From the NCBI RefSeq assembly GCF_012034935.1, contig NZ_JAATEN010000004.1, forward strand, positions 248,001 through 312,000: 64,000 nt of DNA, written 5' to 3'. Numbering within the stretch: the stretch's first letter is position 1; every line of letters starts with the position of its first letter. The DNA comes from Streptomyces zingiberis (lineage in GTDB: Bacteria > Actinomycetota > Actinomycetes > Streptomycetales > Streptomycetaceae). Of this stretch, positions 50,077-59,210 are shown piece by piece. Made by a program: the position numbers and the translations under genes. The notes under the pieces were generated by a model that was not told the DNA's origin, did not search any database, and was given only the letters and a program-made list of their open reading frames with translations.

Positions 50077-51801
50077 ATGAAGGTTCTGCTGGTCTCGAGC
50101 GCGTTCAACAGCCTGACACAGCGGCTGTTCACCGAGCTCCGCGAAGGAGGCCACACGGTGGAACGGCTCACGACGGCCGACGGGGACGACGCCGTGCGCC
50201 GGGCCGTGCGCGGCTCTGCCCCCGAGCTCGTCCTCGCGTCCGACCCCGCTCCGCCGCTCCCCGAGGACGTCCGCACCGCTCACCGCTGTCTCGCCGTCCA
50301 CCCGGCCCCGCCGGGGGACCGCGGCCCGTCCCCGCTGGACTGGGCGCTCCGCGAGGGCGCCGACCGCTGGGGCGTCACCGTCCTGGAGGCGTCACGGGAG
50401 CCGGGCGCGGGAGACGTCTGGGCGTCCGTCGCCTGCGAGGTCCCGCCGGCGGGGAAGGGGGACTTCCTCCGGGGCGAGATCGCCGACGCGGCCGCCGAGG
50501 CGGTGCTGCTCGCCGTCGGACGGGTGGCCTCCGGGACGTACCGGCCCGTGCCGCAGTCGGCGCTGGAGGCGCGCTCGGTGCGGCGCCCGCTCCTCTCCCA
50601 GGAGCTGCGCCGCGTCGACTGGGAACGGGACTCCACGGCCACCGTGCTGGCGAAGCTGCGCGGCGCCGACTCCAGCCCGGGTGTGCTCGACGACCTCCTC
50701 GGCGGCGAGTGGTACCTGCACGGCGGCCACCCGGAGGACCGGCTCGCCGGCCGCCCCGGGCAGCTCCTGGCCACCCGGGCGGGCGCCATCTGCCGGGCCA
50801 CCGCGGACGGCGCGGTGTGGATCCCCGAACTGCGCCCCCGGCGCCGCCCCGGGGCCCCGTCCGCCGTCCGGCTCCCCGCCACCCTGGCGCTCGGCGGTCT
50901 CCTCCCCGACCTGCCCGAGGTGCACGCGCCGCTGCGGCTCCCCGCCCAGCGCCGCACCTGGACGGACATCCAGTACGCGGAGCGGGGCCCCGTCGGCCAC
51001 CTGCGGTTCTCCTTCCCCGGCGGCGCGATGAGCACCTCGCACTGCCGCCGGCTGCTCGCCGCCTACCGGTTCGCGCGCAACCGCCCCACCTCCGTCATCG
51101 TGCTCGGCGGCGCCCGGGACTTCTTCTCCACCGGCATCCACCTGCACGCCATCGAGGGCGCCGACGACCCGGCGAAGGAGTCCTGGGCCAACACCACCGC
51201 CCTGAACGACCTCGTCGAGGCCGTCCTCACCACCACCGACCGGCTGGTGGTGGCCGCGCTCGGCGGGCACGCCGCGGCCGGCGGCGCGATGCTGGCGCTC
51301 GCCGCCGACGAGGTGTGGTGCCGCTCGGGCTCCCTGTTCAACCCGCACTACCGGGCCACCGGGCTGTACGGCTCGGCCCTGTGGACCTACGTCCTGCCGC
51401 GCCGCGCGGGGAAGGAGCGGGCGGCCACGCTGGCGGAGGAGGGGATGCCGGTGGGCGCCGCCGAGGCGCGCCGCACCGGGCTGGCCGACCGGGTCGTGGA
51501 CTGCGCGCCCCGCGAGTTCGGCGGCGAAGTGGTGCGGATGGCGGCCGAACTCGCCGGGGACCCCGGGCTCGGCGCCCGGATCGCGGAGAAGAAGCCCGCC
51601 CGGGAACGCGCCGAGGAGATCCGCCCGTTGCGCGCGTACCGGGAGGAGGAGCAGGAGCGGATGCGCCGCGCCTTCTTCAACGAGAGCGACCCCTACCACG
51701 CCCGGCGCGCCGCCTTCGTCCGCTCCGGGTGGGCGCCGCTCACCCCGGCGGGACGCACGGAACTCCCCGCGCCGCCGGTGAAGGACATGACCTGGGCGTG
51801 A
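50077..51801 (+). CDS. hoxX: HoxX-like [NiFe]-hydrogenase maturation protein (CO-ligand synthesis)
   Basis: The protein has 574 residues, the size of HoxX. The N-terminal formyltransferase-like half has VSSAFNSLTQRLFTELREGG, HPAPPGDRGPSPLDWALREG and VTVLEA. The C-terminal half is an enoyl-CoA hydratase fold (IVLGGARDFFSTGIHLHAIE, GGHAAAGGAMLALAADEVWC, SLFNPHYRATGLYGSALW). HoxX moves a formyl group to CoA and decarbonylates it to CO, which becomes the active-site ligand of aerobically made [NiFe]-hydrogenase. No hydrogenase gene lies in the window. Trailing YHARRAAFV is also family-like. Confidence 0.88.
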   Translation: MKVLLVSSAFNSLTQRLFTELREGGHTVERLTTADGDDAVRRAVRGSAPELVLASDPAPPLPEDVRTAHRCLAVHPAPPGDRGPSPLDWALREGADRWGVTVLEASREPGAGDVWASVACEVPPAGKGDFLRGEIADAAAEAVLLAVGRVASGTYRPVPQSALEARSVRRPLLSQELRRVDWERDSTATVLAKLRGADSSPGVLDDLLGGEWYLHGGHPEDRLAGRPGQLLATRAGAICRATADGAVWIPELRPRRRPGAPSAVRLPATLALGGLLPDLPEVHAPLRLPAQRRTWTDIQYAERGPVGHLRFSFPGGAMSTSHCRRLLAAYRFARNRPTSVIVLGGARDFFSTGIHLHAIEGADDPAKESWANTTALNDLVEAVLTTTDRLVVAALGGHAAAGGAMLALAADEVWCRSGSLFNPHYRATGLYGSALWTYVLPRRAGKERAATLAEEGMPVGAAEARRTGLADRVVDCAPREFGGEVVRMAAELAGDPGLGARIAEKKPARERAEEIRPLRAYREEEQERMRRAFFNESDPYHARRAAFVRSGWAPLTPAGRTELPAPPVKDMTWA

Positions 51802-51823
51802 CGCCCGGGCGGCCGCCCGGGCG
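51802..51823. terminator. perfect 22-bp palindrome after hoxX
   Basis: It begins at the base after the hoxX stop codon and is self-complementary throughout. Termination is likely, although there is no loop beyond the centre. Confidence 0.5.
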
Positions 51824-51831
51824 GATATGCG

Positions 51832-51890
51832 CCGGAGCCGTCCGGAGCCGTCCGGAGCGGTCCGGAGCCGTCCGGAGCCGTCCGGGCCGG
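51832..51890 (+). repeat. 10-bp tandem repeat, about five copies
   Basis: The unit TCCGGAGCCG occurs four times from 51841 (one copy with a single change), with a partial copy before and a decayed one after, directly behind the hoxX terminator. Confidence 0.8.
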
Positions 51891-52442
51891 GGAGCCCGCC
51901 GGAGCGGGCCCCGGGGCCCGCACGGGGTGAGCCGCACCGGACGCCGGGCACCGTGCCGGGCTACCTGGGTGCCCGGGGGCCTGCCGCCGCCCGGCCCGGG
52001 GCTGCTCCGTACCCGCCGTGCCCGGCGCCCGGGCACGCGCCGGGCGGGTGGGCGCTGCCGGAGCGCGGCGCCGTCCACCCCGGGCGGCCGGGCGCCCCGG
52101 CAGCGCCGGGTGGGCTCCGGGCGGTGGCCCGGGCGGCCGGGCGCCGGGGTGTATCGCGAGCGGCACGGGGCGGACTTGGCGCCGACGGCGGTGGCGGGTC
52201 CGCCCGGCCCGGCCGTACCGCCTTCCACCGGCGCGGCCGCCGCTGCGGCCCGTGCGGGGCAGCGGTGCCGTGGCGGCCGGTCCGGCCGCCCGCCCGCCCG
52301 GGCGGTGGCCCGGGGGAAGCGGCGCGGCCGAACCGCTTCAACTGCCCACGGCGGTGGCGCGTTAACCGCTCCCCCCGGCGGGTACGCGGAGCGGGCCCGG
52401 CACCGAGCCGGACACCCGCGAACAGTTAAGGAGCACCCCCCC
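51891..52442. other. intergenic region
   Basis: This is 552 bp of extreme GC content. A short relatively A/T-rich patch (GCGCGTTAACCGCTC near 52358 and GAACAGTTAAGGAGC near 52420) precedes the hemerythrin gene and probably holds its promoter and ribosome site. I see no gene. Confidence 0.4.
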
Positions 52443-53006
52443 ATGGGCCACGGCGGAAACGTCATCGAGGAACTGACGGCCGATCACCGCGAGGTCGAGG
52501 AGCTCTTCCAGAAGATCGAGATGCTGCCGGCCGGCGACACCCGCCGCAAGGCGCTGGCCGACGAGGCGATCGTCGAGCTCATCCGGCACTCCGTCGCCGA
52601 GGAGCTGCACCTGTACCCGGCCGTGCGCCGGCTCCTGCCGGACGGTGACGCCATCGCCGACAAGGAGGTCGAGGACCACAGTTCGGCCGAGCGCACCATG
52701 AAGCAGATCGAGGGCCTCGACGCGGAGGACCCCGACTTCGAACGCCTCCTCGGCACGTGGATGCGCGAGATCCGGCTGCACATCGAGGACGAGGAGACCA
52801 ACCTCTTCCCCAAGCTGCGGCAGGCCGCGGACGCCGACGACCTCAACCAGCTCGGCGACAAGATCCGGCAGGCGAAGAAGACCGCGCCCACCCGGCCGCA
52901 CCCCGCCTCGCCCTCCACCCCGCCCGCCAACAAGGTGCTCGCGCCCGGGGCGGGACTGGTGGACCGGGTCCGCGACGCCCTCTCCGGCCGCGGCAAGAGC
53001 AGCTGA
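52443..53006 (+). CDS. hemerythrin-domain protein
   Basis: The protein has 187 residues. The helical bundle has the iron ligands of bacterial hemerythrins: His in TADHREVEELF, the H...E...H set in RHSVAEELHLYP, His in VEDHSSAERTM and LHIEDEETNLFP. A diiron site could bind O2, NO or oxidants. The last 50 residues are Pro/Ala-rich with a terminal amphipathic helix. AAGGAGC precedes the ATG. The next gene starts 54 bp later on the same strand, so they probably form an operon. Confidence 0.9.
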   Translation: MGHGGNVIEELTADHREVEELFQKIEMLPAGDTRRKALADEAIVELIRHSVAEELHLYPAVRRLLPDGDAIADKEVEDHSSAERTMKQIEGLDAEDPDFERLLGTWMREIRLHIEDEETNLFPKLRQAADADDLNQLGDKIRQAKKTAPTRPHPASPSTPPANKVLAPGAGLVDRVRDALSGRGKSS

Positions 53007-53060
53007 CGCCCGGACCCGCCGGGCCCCCGCACCTCCGTCACGCGACACAGGAGTATCCGA

Positions 53061-54863
53061 ATGAGCCAGGTCGCCGACTACGTACTCAGCCGCCTCCACG
53101 CCTGGGGTGTACGGCGGGTCTACGGCTATCCCGGTGACGGGATCAACGGCCTTCTCGGCGCCTTCGACCGGGCCGGGGGAGAGCCCGAGTTCATCCAGGC
53201 GCGCCACGAGGAGATGGCCGCCTTCATGGCGGTCGGCCACGCCAAGTTCACCGGCGAGGTGGGCACGTGCGTCGCCACCTCCGGTCCGGGCGCGATCCAC
53301 CTGCTGAACGGCCTCTACGACGCCAAGCTCGACCACCAGCCGGTGGTCGCGGTCGTCGGCCAGCAGAAGACGCTCTGCCTGGGATCGCACTACCAGCAGG
53401 AGATCGCCCTCGACCAGCTCTTCGCGGACGTCTCCGAGTTCTGCCAGATGGTGGTGCATCCCGGGCAGGCCCGGCACGTCCTCGACCGGGCCTTCAAGAC
53501 CGCCCTGACCACCCGTGGCGTGGCCACCGTCATCATCCCGGAGGACATCCAGGAGGCCGAGGCGCAGCCCTCGCCGCCCCGGGCGCACGGGTCGGTCTTC
53601 TCCGGCGTCGGCTGGAGCCCTTCCCGGGCCCTCCCCGACGAGGACGAGCTGCGCCGCGCGGCCGACGTCCTCAACGAGGGCCGGAAGGTGGCCATGCTGA
53701 TCGGCCAGGGCGCGGCCGGCGCGGAGGAGGAGGTGGCCGAGACGGCCGAACTCCTCGGCGCCGGTGTCGCCAAGGCCCTGCTGGGCCGGGACGTCCTCCC
53801 CGACGACCTGCCCTACGTCACCGGCCCCGTGGGGCTGCTGGGCTCCACGGCCAGCGACACGATGATGCGCGGCTGCGACACCCTCCTCATGGTCGGCACC
53901 AGCTTCCCCTACGCGGAGTGGCTGCCCGAGGAGGGGCAGGCCCGCGGGGTGGAGATCGACCGGGACGGCCGGATGATCGGAATCCGCTATCCCATGGAGG
54001 CCCATCTCGTCGGGGACGCGAAGGAGACCCTGCGGGCCCTGCTGCCCCTGCTGCGGCGGAAGGAGGACCGCCGGTGGCGGGCGGAGATCGAGAAGAACAC
54101 GCGCGAGTGGCACCAGCTCTGCGACCGGCGGGCCGGTCAGCACTTCGACGGCACCATCAACCCGCAGGCCGTGGCCGCCGAGCTGTCGCCGCGGCTGCCG
54201 GACCGGTCCATCGTCACCGCCGACTCCGGGTCGGGGACCAACTGGTGGGCCCGCCACCTCTCACTGCGCGCCGGTATGAACGCCTCCCTCTCCGGCACGC
54301 TCGCCACCATGGGGCCGGCCGTCCCGTACGCGATCGCGGCCCGCTTCGCCCATCCGGACCGCCCGGTGATCGCCTTCGTCGGCGACGGCGCGTTCCAGAT
54401 GAACGGCATGAACGAGATGATCACCGTCCTGCGGTACGCGGAACGGCTGTCGGGCGGGGCGCCGCTGATCTTCGCCGTCCTCAACAACCAGGACCTCAAC
54501 CAGGTGACCTGGGAGCAGCGCGCCCTGGGCGGTGACCCCAAGTTCCCCGGCTCCCAGTCCCTCCCGGACGTGCCGTACGCGGCCTACGCCGAGCTGATCG
54601 GGTTGCGCGGCATCCTCTGCGACACCCCGGAGGGGATCGGCGCCGCCTGGGACGAGGCGCTCACCTCGGAGGTGCCGGTGGTGCTGGAGTTCAAGGTCGA
54701 CGCGGAGATCGCGCCGATCCCGCCGCACATCATGCTCGAACAGGGCAAGAACGCGGCCAAGGCCGCGGTCACCGACCCGGAGCGGGCCGGGATCGTCAGG
54801 AAGGGCGTGCGGCAGAAGCTCACCGAGTACGCCGACCGCCTCCCCGGCCGCGGCACGTCCTGA
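53061..54863 (+). CDS. thiamine-pyrophosphate enzyme, pyruvate oxidase/dehydrogenase (PoxB) type
   Basis: The protein has 600 residues. The catalytic glutamate lies in RHEEMAAFM near residue 52. VRRVYGYPGDGINGLLGAF opens the Pyr domain, and TPP/Mg is held by FVGDGAFQMNGMNEM with LNNQDLNQVTWEQ in the PP domain. SGPGAIHLLNGLYDAKLDHQ is typical of the pyruvate oxidase subgroup. It probably oxidises pyruvate to acetate and CO2 with a flavin and quinone or O2 as acceptor. A 2-oxoacid decarboxylase role is possible. Terminator at 54892. Confidence 0.85.
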   Translation: MSQVADYVLSRLHAWGVRRVYGYPGDGINGLLGAFDRAGGEPEFIQARHEEMAAFMAVGHAKFTGEVGTCVATSGPGAIHLLNGLYDAKLDHQPVVAVVGQQKTLCLGSHYQQEIALDQLFADVSEFCQMVVHPGQARHVLDRAFKTALTTRGVATVIIPEDIQEAEAQPSPPRAHGSVFSGVGWSPSRALPDEDELRRAADVLNEGRKVAMLIGQGAAGAEEEVAETAELLGAGVAKALLGRDVLPDDLPYVTGPVGLLGSTASDTMMRGCDTLLMVGTSFPYAEWLPEEGQARGVEIDRDGRMIGIRYPMEAHLVGDAKETLRALLPLLRRKEDRRWRAEIEKNTREWHQLCDRRAGQHFDGTINPQAVAAELSPRLPDRSIVTADSGSGTNWWARHLSLRAGMNASLSGTLATMGPAVPYAIAARFAHPDRPVIAFVGDGAFQMNGMNEMITVLRYAERLSGGAPLIFAVLNNQDLNQVTWEQRALGGDPKFPGSQSLPDVPYAAYAELIGLRGILCDTPEGIGAAWDEALTSEVPVVLEFKVDAEIAPIPPHIMLEQGKNAAKAAVTDPERAGIVRKGVRQKLTEYADRLPGRGTS

Positions 54864-54891
54864 GCCCCGGCGGGCCGTGACGCGGCGGCCA

Positions 54892-54928
54892 CGGCCGTGC
54901 CCCCGGCGGGTTGCCGGGGGCACGGCCG
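54892..54928. terminator. 16-bp stem-loop after the TPP enzyme
   Basis: The arms at 54892-54907 and 54913-54928 pair perfectly with a 5-nt loop, 29 bp after the stop. Confidence 0.75.
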
Positions 54929-55004
54929 GCGCGGGGCTGTTTCGGCGGGCGGCGGCGGGTACCCGGACCCGGCCACCTTCCTCACCCGCGCAAGGAGGCC
55001 GCAC

Positions 55005-55493
55005 ATGGTGCGCAAGAAGGTCGAAGGCGACGAGGAACAGCGGCGGGCCGCCGGCCGGACGGCCCGGCGGCAGGGCACCTCACCCAGCTCCCGGGGGGTG
55101 ACGACCGGCGGTTCCAAACAGCGGACGCATCTCACCGACCGGGCCGCCCCCTCGCACGACGAGCGGCTCGCCACCCGGCACCGGGGCAAGCAGCGCTGGG
55201 AGCCCGCTCCCGCCCCACCCGGGCCGGACCGGGCCCGGTCGCTCTTCGCCGGCCGCGGTCACCCCGCGTACACCGACGAGCACGAGACCGTCTTCCGGGC
55301 CCTGGCCGAGGCGGAGGAGGCCCACCGGGGAGCCGGGGTGCCGCTGGACGAGGTCGCCCGGTACGCCGGGCTGCCGCGTGAACGGACCCGGGACCTCCTC
55401 CACGACCTGGTGGTCACCCACCGGCTGGCCGCCAAGGTGCCGGACCGTGAGCCGCCGGACCTCGGGCCGCTGTACGAGGTCCGGCCCCGCTGA
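55005..55493 (+). CDS. uncharacterised basic protein with winged-helix-like C-terminus
   Basis: The protein has 162 residues. CAAGGAGG precedes the ATG. The N-terminal 80 residues are basic and disordered (RKKVEGDEEQRRAAGRTARR). The C-terminal 75 residues (HETVFRALAEAEEAHRGAGV, LDEVARYAGLPRERTRDLLH, DLVVTHRLAAKVPD) are helix-turn-helix-like in spacing. The family is common in Streptomyces without known function; DNA binding is a guess. Its stop codon lies inside a 9-bp tandem repeat. Confidence 0.6.
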   Translation: MVRKKVEGDEEQRRAAGRTARRQGTSPSSRGVTTGGSKQRTHLTDRAAPSHDERLATRHRGKQRWEPAPAPPGPDRARSLFAGRGHPAYTDEHETVFRALAEAEEAHRGAGVPLDEVARYAGLPRERTRDLLHDLVVTHRLAAKVPDREPPDLGPLYEVRPR

Positions 55494-55540
55494 TCCCGCT
55501 GACCCCGCTGATCCCGCTGATCCCGCTGATCCCGCCGGCC
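55487..55540 (+). repeat. 9-bp tandem repeat carrying the stop codon
   Basis: CCGCTGATC (one copy CCGCTGACC) is repeated six times. Because the unit is three codons long, it places six in-frame TGA codons in a row at the end of the 55005 gene. Confidence 0.9.
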
Positions 55541-55704
55541 GGGCCGGCCGCGCTGTCGGTGCGGCCGGCGGCTCCCGCGTGGCGGGCGGGTGCGGGACCG
55601 CCCGCATACCGGCCCGCCACGCGGGTACTCCGCGCTCGTGCGGCGCCGGGCCGGTCCCCGCGACGCACCGGCCCGGTGCCCCGGAACCCGCAGGAGGTGG
55701 GCCG

Positions 55705-56382
55705 ATGGTCCCCGAAACGGTACTGATCGACGCCGACGGCGCCGCCCTCCCCGGCGAGCTCGTCGCCCCGGCACCGGCCCGCCCCGGTCCGGGTGTGGTG
55801 GCCTTCGCCCACGGCAGCGGCAGCTCCCGGCACAGCCCCCGTAACCAGGAGGTGGCCCGCGTGCTCCAGCGGGCCGGGCTCACCACGCTCCTGTTCGACC
55901 TCCTCACCCGCGAGGAGGAAGCCGTGGACGCGCTCACCGCCGAGCACCGCTTCGACATCCCCCTGCTCGGGCGGCGGCTCACGGCCGCCGTCGACTGGAT
56001 CGCCCGGAACCCGGCGACCCGCTCCCTGCCCGTCGGCCTCTTCGGCGCCAGCACCGGTGCCGCGGCGGCCCTCACCGCCGCGGCCGGGCGGCCCGGGCAG
56101 GTCAAGGCCGTGGTCTCCCGGGGCGGCCGCCCCGACCTGGCGGGCGCCGACCTCCCCCGGGTCGCCGCCCCCGTCCTGCTCGTCGTGGGCGGTGAGGACC
56201 ACGAGGTGCTGCGGATGAACCGGGAGGCCGCCGAACGCCTCGGCGGGCCGCACACCGTGCACGTCGTTCCCGGGGCCACCCACCTCTTCGAGGAGCCGGG
56301 GACCCTGGACCAGGCAGCCGCCGCGGCCCGCGACTGGTTCCTGCGGACCCTCGCCGGAGAGGTCGGCGTACCGGCAGGGTGA
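55705..56382 (+). CDS. alpha/beta hydrolase (dienelactone-hydrolase-like)
   Basis: The protein has 225 residues. The fold shows VVAFAHGSGSSRHSPRNQEV, LFDLLTREEE, the nucleophile elbow GLFGASTGAAAAL (Ser in GAST), LLVVGGEDHEVL for the acid and GATHLFEEPG for the histidine. It should hydrolyse an ester or related bond in the cytoplasm. CAGGAGGTGG precedes the ATG. It lies 84 bp before a phosphoribosyltransferase gene; the two activities are fused in some actinomycetes, so a shared pathway is likely though undefined. Confidence 0.88.
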   Translation: MVPETVLIDADGAALPGELVAPAPARPGPGVVAFAHGSGSSRHSPRNQEVARVLQRAGLTTLLFDLLTREEEAVDALTAEHRFDIPLLGRRLTAAVDWIARNPATRSLPVGLFGASTGAAAALTAAAGRPGQVKAVVSRGGRPDLAGADLPRVAAPVLLVVGGEDHEVLRMNREAAERLGGPHTVHVVPGATHLFEEPGTLDQAAAAARDWFLRTLAGEVGVPAG

Positions 56383-56466
56383 CGCCCGCGCACGGAGGCG
56401 GGCAGCGGCCCGCGGCCGCGGCCCTCACCGGCGCGGCATCCGGCGGAAACCGGAAGGAAGAGCGCG

Positions 56467-57147
56467 ATGCCATACCGCGACCGCAGGGCGGCCGGGCGTG
56501 AACTGGGCGCCCGGCTCACGGAGCGGCGCGCCGCCGGAGGGCTGGAGAAGCCCGTGGTCCTGGCGCTGCCACGGGGCGGACTGCCCGTCGCGGACGAGGT
56601 GGCCCAGGCCCTGGGCGCGCCGCTGGACCTCGTCGTCGTCCGGAAGATCGGCCTCCCGGGCAACCCGGAGTTCGCCGTCGGCGCCGTCGCCGGGGAGGAC
56701 GACCCCTGGTACGACGAGCGGACCCTGCGCACACTCCACCTCACCCGGGGGGACCTCTCCGCCGAGGCCGGGGAGGCCCGCGAGGAGATCCACCGCCGTG
56801 AGGGGCTCTACCGGGAGGGCCGCCCCCCGCCGGCCCTCACCGGGCGGACCGCGATCCTCGTCGACGACGGGCTCGCCACCGGCTCCACCGCGCGCGTCGC
56901 GCTGCGCGCCGTGCGCCGGCGGGGCCCGGCCCGGGTGGTCCTCGCGGTCCCGGTGGGCTCGGCGGAGGCCGTCGCCGTGCTCGGGCCGGAGGCCGACGAG
57001 GTGATCTGCCTCTCCCAGCCCTCCGGCTTCCAGGCCGTCGGGCAGTTCTACCAGGACTTCGCCCAGGTCGGGGACGAGGAGGTGGTGCGCATCCTGCGCG
57101 CCGCCGTCACCCCGGACGCCCCGGACGCCCCGGACAGCCCGGGCTGA
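56467..57147 (+). CDS. phosphoribosyltransferase-family protein
   Basis: The protein has 226 residues. VVLALPRGGLPVADEVA and VVRKIGLPGNPEFAVGAVA form the N-terminal part, and the PRPP loop is AILVDDGLATGSTA (IVDDxxxTGxT type). The family moves purine or related bases onto PRPP; many such members have no defined base. GGAAGGAAG precedes the ATG. Probably co-transcribed with the hydrolase before it. Confidence 0.88.
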   Translation: MPYRDRRAAGRELGARLTERRAAGGLEKPVVLALPRGGLPVADEVAQALGAPLDLVVVRKIGLPGNPEFAVGAVAGEDDPWYDERTLRTLHLTRGDLSAEAGEAREEIHRREGLYREGRPPPALTGRTAILVDDGLATGSTARVALRAVRRRGPARVVLAVPVGSAEAVAVLGPEADEVICLSQPSGFQAVGQFYQDFAQVGDEEVVRILRAAVTPDAPDAPDSPG

Positions 57148-57537
57148 CCCCGGCGGTCCGCGCCGCGGCCGGCGGCTGAGCGGCCACCGGGGCGGGCCCC
57201 GCGGGCGTCCCCGTGGCCGCGGACTCCCCGGACGGTGTGGTCGCCCCGGATTCCCCGGGTATGGCGTCTTCGCTCATGGCGGGCGGGCCCCTTCCCTGTG
57301 CCGCCGGTGACCCGGGTGTTCCCCGTGATCCCGGCGGCGCGAACGGTGAACGCGGCGCCCCGCCGTTCCCCGCGCGGGCCGCTGCTGGTAGAACTTTCGC
57401 ACCCCGGCGGTACGCGGCCGTCCCCACGGCCCGGCCGCCGGCATCGCGGGGGACACGGGGCACGGGGGAGAACGGCGGCGCGCGCCCGGAGGAGAGCCCG
57501 CGCCGCGCCGGAGGGTGACGCGGAAGGGTGGGCCGTC
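57148..57537. other. intergenic region
   Basis: This is 390 bp with no convincing gene. GGTAGAACTTTCGCACC near 57388 is the least GC-rich patch, a probable promoter zone for the FAD enzyme. Confidence 0.4.
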
Positions 57538-59199
57538 GTGGTGGTCGCGTACGACGCCGATGTGATCGTGGTGGGAGCGGGGCTGGCCGGGCTGGCCGCC
57601 ACCGCCGAACTGGCGGACGCGGGCCGCCGTGTCCTCCTGCTCGACCAGGAGCCGGAGGCCTCGCTGGGCGGCCAGGCGCACTGGTCGTTCGGCGGGCTGT
57701 TCCTCGTGGGCTCGCCCGAGCAGCGGCGGCTGCGCGTCCGCGACAACCGGGACCTCGCCTGGCAGGACTGGCTCGGCACCGCGGGCTTCGACCGCCCCGA
57801 GGACCACTGGCCCCGCCGCTGGGCCGAGGCGTACGTCGACTTCGCCGCCGGGGAGAAACGCTCCTGGCTGCACGGCATGGGCGTCCGGTTCTTCCCCGTC
57901 GTCGGCTGGGCCGAGCGCGGCGGGTACGACGCCCGCGGCCACGGCAACTCCGTGCCCCGCTTCCACATCACCTGGGGCACCGGACCCGGCCTCCTCGAAC
58001 CGTTCGAGCGCCGGGTGCGGGAGGCCGCCGACCGCGGCCTGGTCGAGCTGCGCTTCCGCCACCGGGTGGACGAACTGACACTCACCGACGGGCGGGTGGA
58101 CGGGGTGCGCGGCAGCCTGCTCACCCCCAGCGTCGTCCAGCGGGGACAGGCCAGCTCCCGCACCGTCGTACGGGAGTTCACCCTCCGCGCCGGTGCCGTC
58201 GTGATCGCCTCCGGCGGCATCGGCGGCAACCACGAACTCGTCCGGCGCCACTGGCCCGAACGGCTCGGCACCCCGCCCCGCCGGATGCTCTCCGGCGTCC
58301 CCGAACACGTCGACGGCCGGATGCTGGAGATCGCCGAACGCGCCGGCGCGAGCCTGGTCAACCGCGACCGGATGTGGCACTACACCGAGGGCGTCGAGAA
58401 CTGGAACCCCGTCTGGAGACGGCACGGCATCCGCATCCTGCCCGGCCCCTCCTCCCTCTGGCTGGACGCGATGGGGCGCCGGCTGCCGGTGCCGCTCTTC
58501 CCCGGCTTCGACACCCTCGGCACGCTCCAGCACATCCTGGGCACCGGCTACGACTACACCTGGTTCATCCTCAACCGGCGAGTGATCGGCAAGGAGTTCG
58601 CCCTCTCCGGCTCCGAACAGAACCCCGACCTCACCGGCCGCAGCGTCCGCCAGGTGCTCGACCGGGCCCGCGCCGACGTGCCGCGCCCGGTGAAGCGGTT
58701 CATGGACCGCGGCGCCGACTTCGTCGTCGAACCCGACCTGGCCGCCCTGGTACGGGGCATGAACCGGCTCACCGGGCAGCCGCTCATCGACGAGGGCGAA
58801 CTCCGCGGCGAGATCACCGCCCGGGACCGGGAGGTCACCAACCCCTTCACCAAGGACCTCCAGGTCACCGCCATCCACGGCGCGCGCCGCTACCTCGGCG
58901 ACAAGCTGATCCGCACGGCCGCCCCGCACCGGCTCCTCGACCCCGCCGCCGGCCCGCTGATCGCCGTCCGGCTGCGCGTCCTCACCCGCAAGACGCTCGG
59001 CGGACTCCACACCGATCTCTCCGGCCGGGTGCTCGGCGGCCTGGGCGAGCCGATCGGCGGGCTCTACGCGGCCGGGGAGGCGGCCGGCTTCGGCGGCGGC
59101 GGCATGCACGGCTACCGCTCCCTGGAGGGCACCTTCCTCGGCGGCTGCCTCTTCTCCGGCCGCGCCGCCGGGCGGGCCGCCGCGGCGGAGACCGCCTGA
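57538..59199 (+). CDS. FAD-dependent dehydrogenase of the ketosteroid-dehydrogenase/fumarate-reductase superfamily
   Basis: The protein has about 553 residues from adjacent GTG codons after GGAAGG. The FAD-binding motif is DVIVVGAGLAGLAATAELAD. Large inserts follow, with GGNHELVRRHWPERLG, NPFTKDLQVTAIHG, TLGGLHTDLSGRVL and the C-terminal GLYAAGEAAGFGGGGMHGYR. This is the FAD-binding dehydrogenase subgroup related to ketosteroid dehydrogenases and fumarate reductases, with unknown substrate. It is cytoplasmic and converges with the phosphatase gene, leaving only 11 bp. Confidence 0.88.
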   Translation: MVVAYDADVIVVGAGLAGLAATAELADAGRRVLLLDQEPEASLGGQAHWSFGGLFLVGSPEQRRLRVRDNRDLAWQDWLGTAGFDRPEDHWPRRWAEAYVDFAAGEKRSWLHGMGVRFFPVVGWAERGGYDARGHGNSVPRFHITWGTGPGLLEPFERRVREAADRGLVELRFRHRVDELTLTDGRVDGVRGSLLTPSVVQRGQASSRTVVREFTLRAGAVVIASGGIGGNHELVRRHWPERLGTPPRRMLSGVPEHVDGRMLEIAERAGASLVNRDRMWHYTEGVENWNPVWRRHGIRILPGPSSLWLDAMGRRLPVPLFPGFDTLGTLQHILGTGYDYTWFILNRRVIGKEFALSGSEQNPDLTGRSVRQVLDRARADVPRPVKRFMDRGADFVVEPDLAALVRGMNRLTGQPLIDEGELRGEITARDREVTNPFTKDLQVTAIHGARRYLGDKLIRTAAPHRLLDPAAGPLIAVRLRVLTRKTLGGLHTDLSGRVLGGLGEPIGGLYAAGEAAGFGGGGMHGYRSLEGTFLGGCLFSGRAAGRAAAAETA

Positions 59200-59210
59200 G
59201 GCCCACCGGC

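Noticed and set aside
49755..53006. Single 1083-residue frame joining the hoxX region to hemerythrin
   Set aside because: Only the last 187 residues form a protein (hemerythrin). The rest is a shifted frame of hoxX and intergenic repeats.
50077..54863. Hydrogenase operon starting with hoxX
   Set aside because: No structural hydrogenase, HypA-F or nickel-binding motif follows; the downstream genes are hemerythrin and a TPP enzyme.
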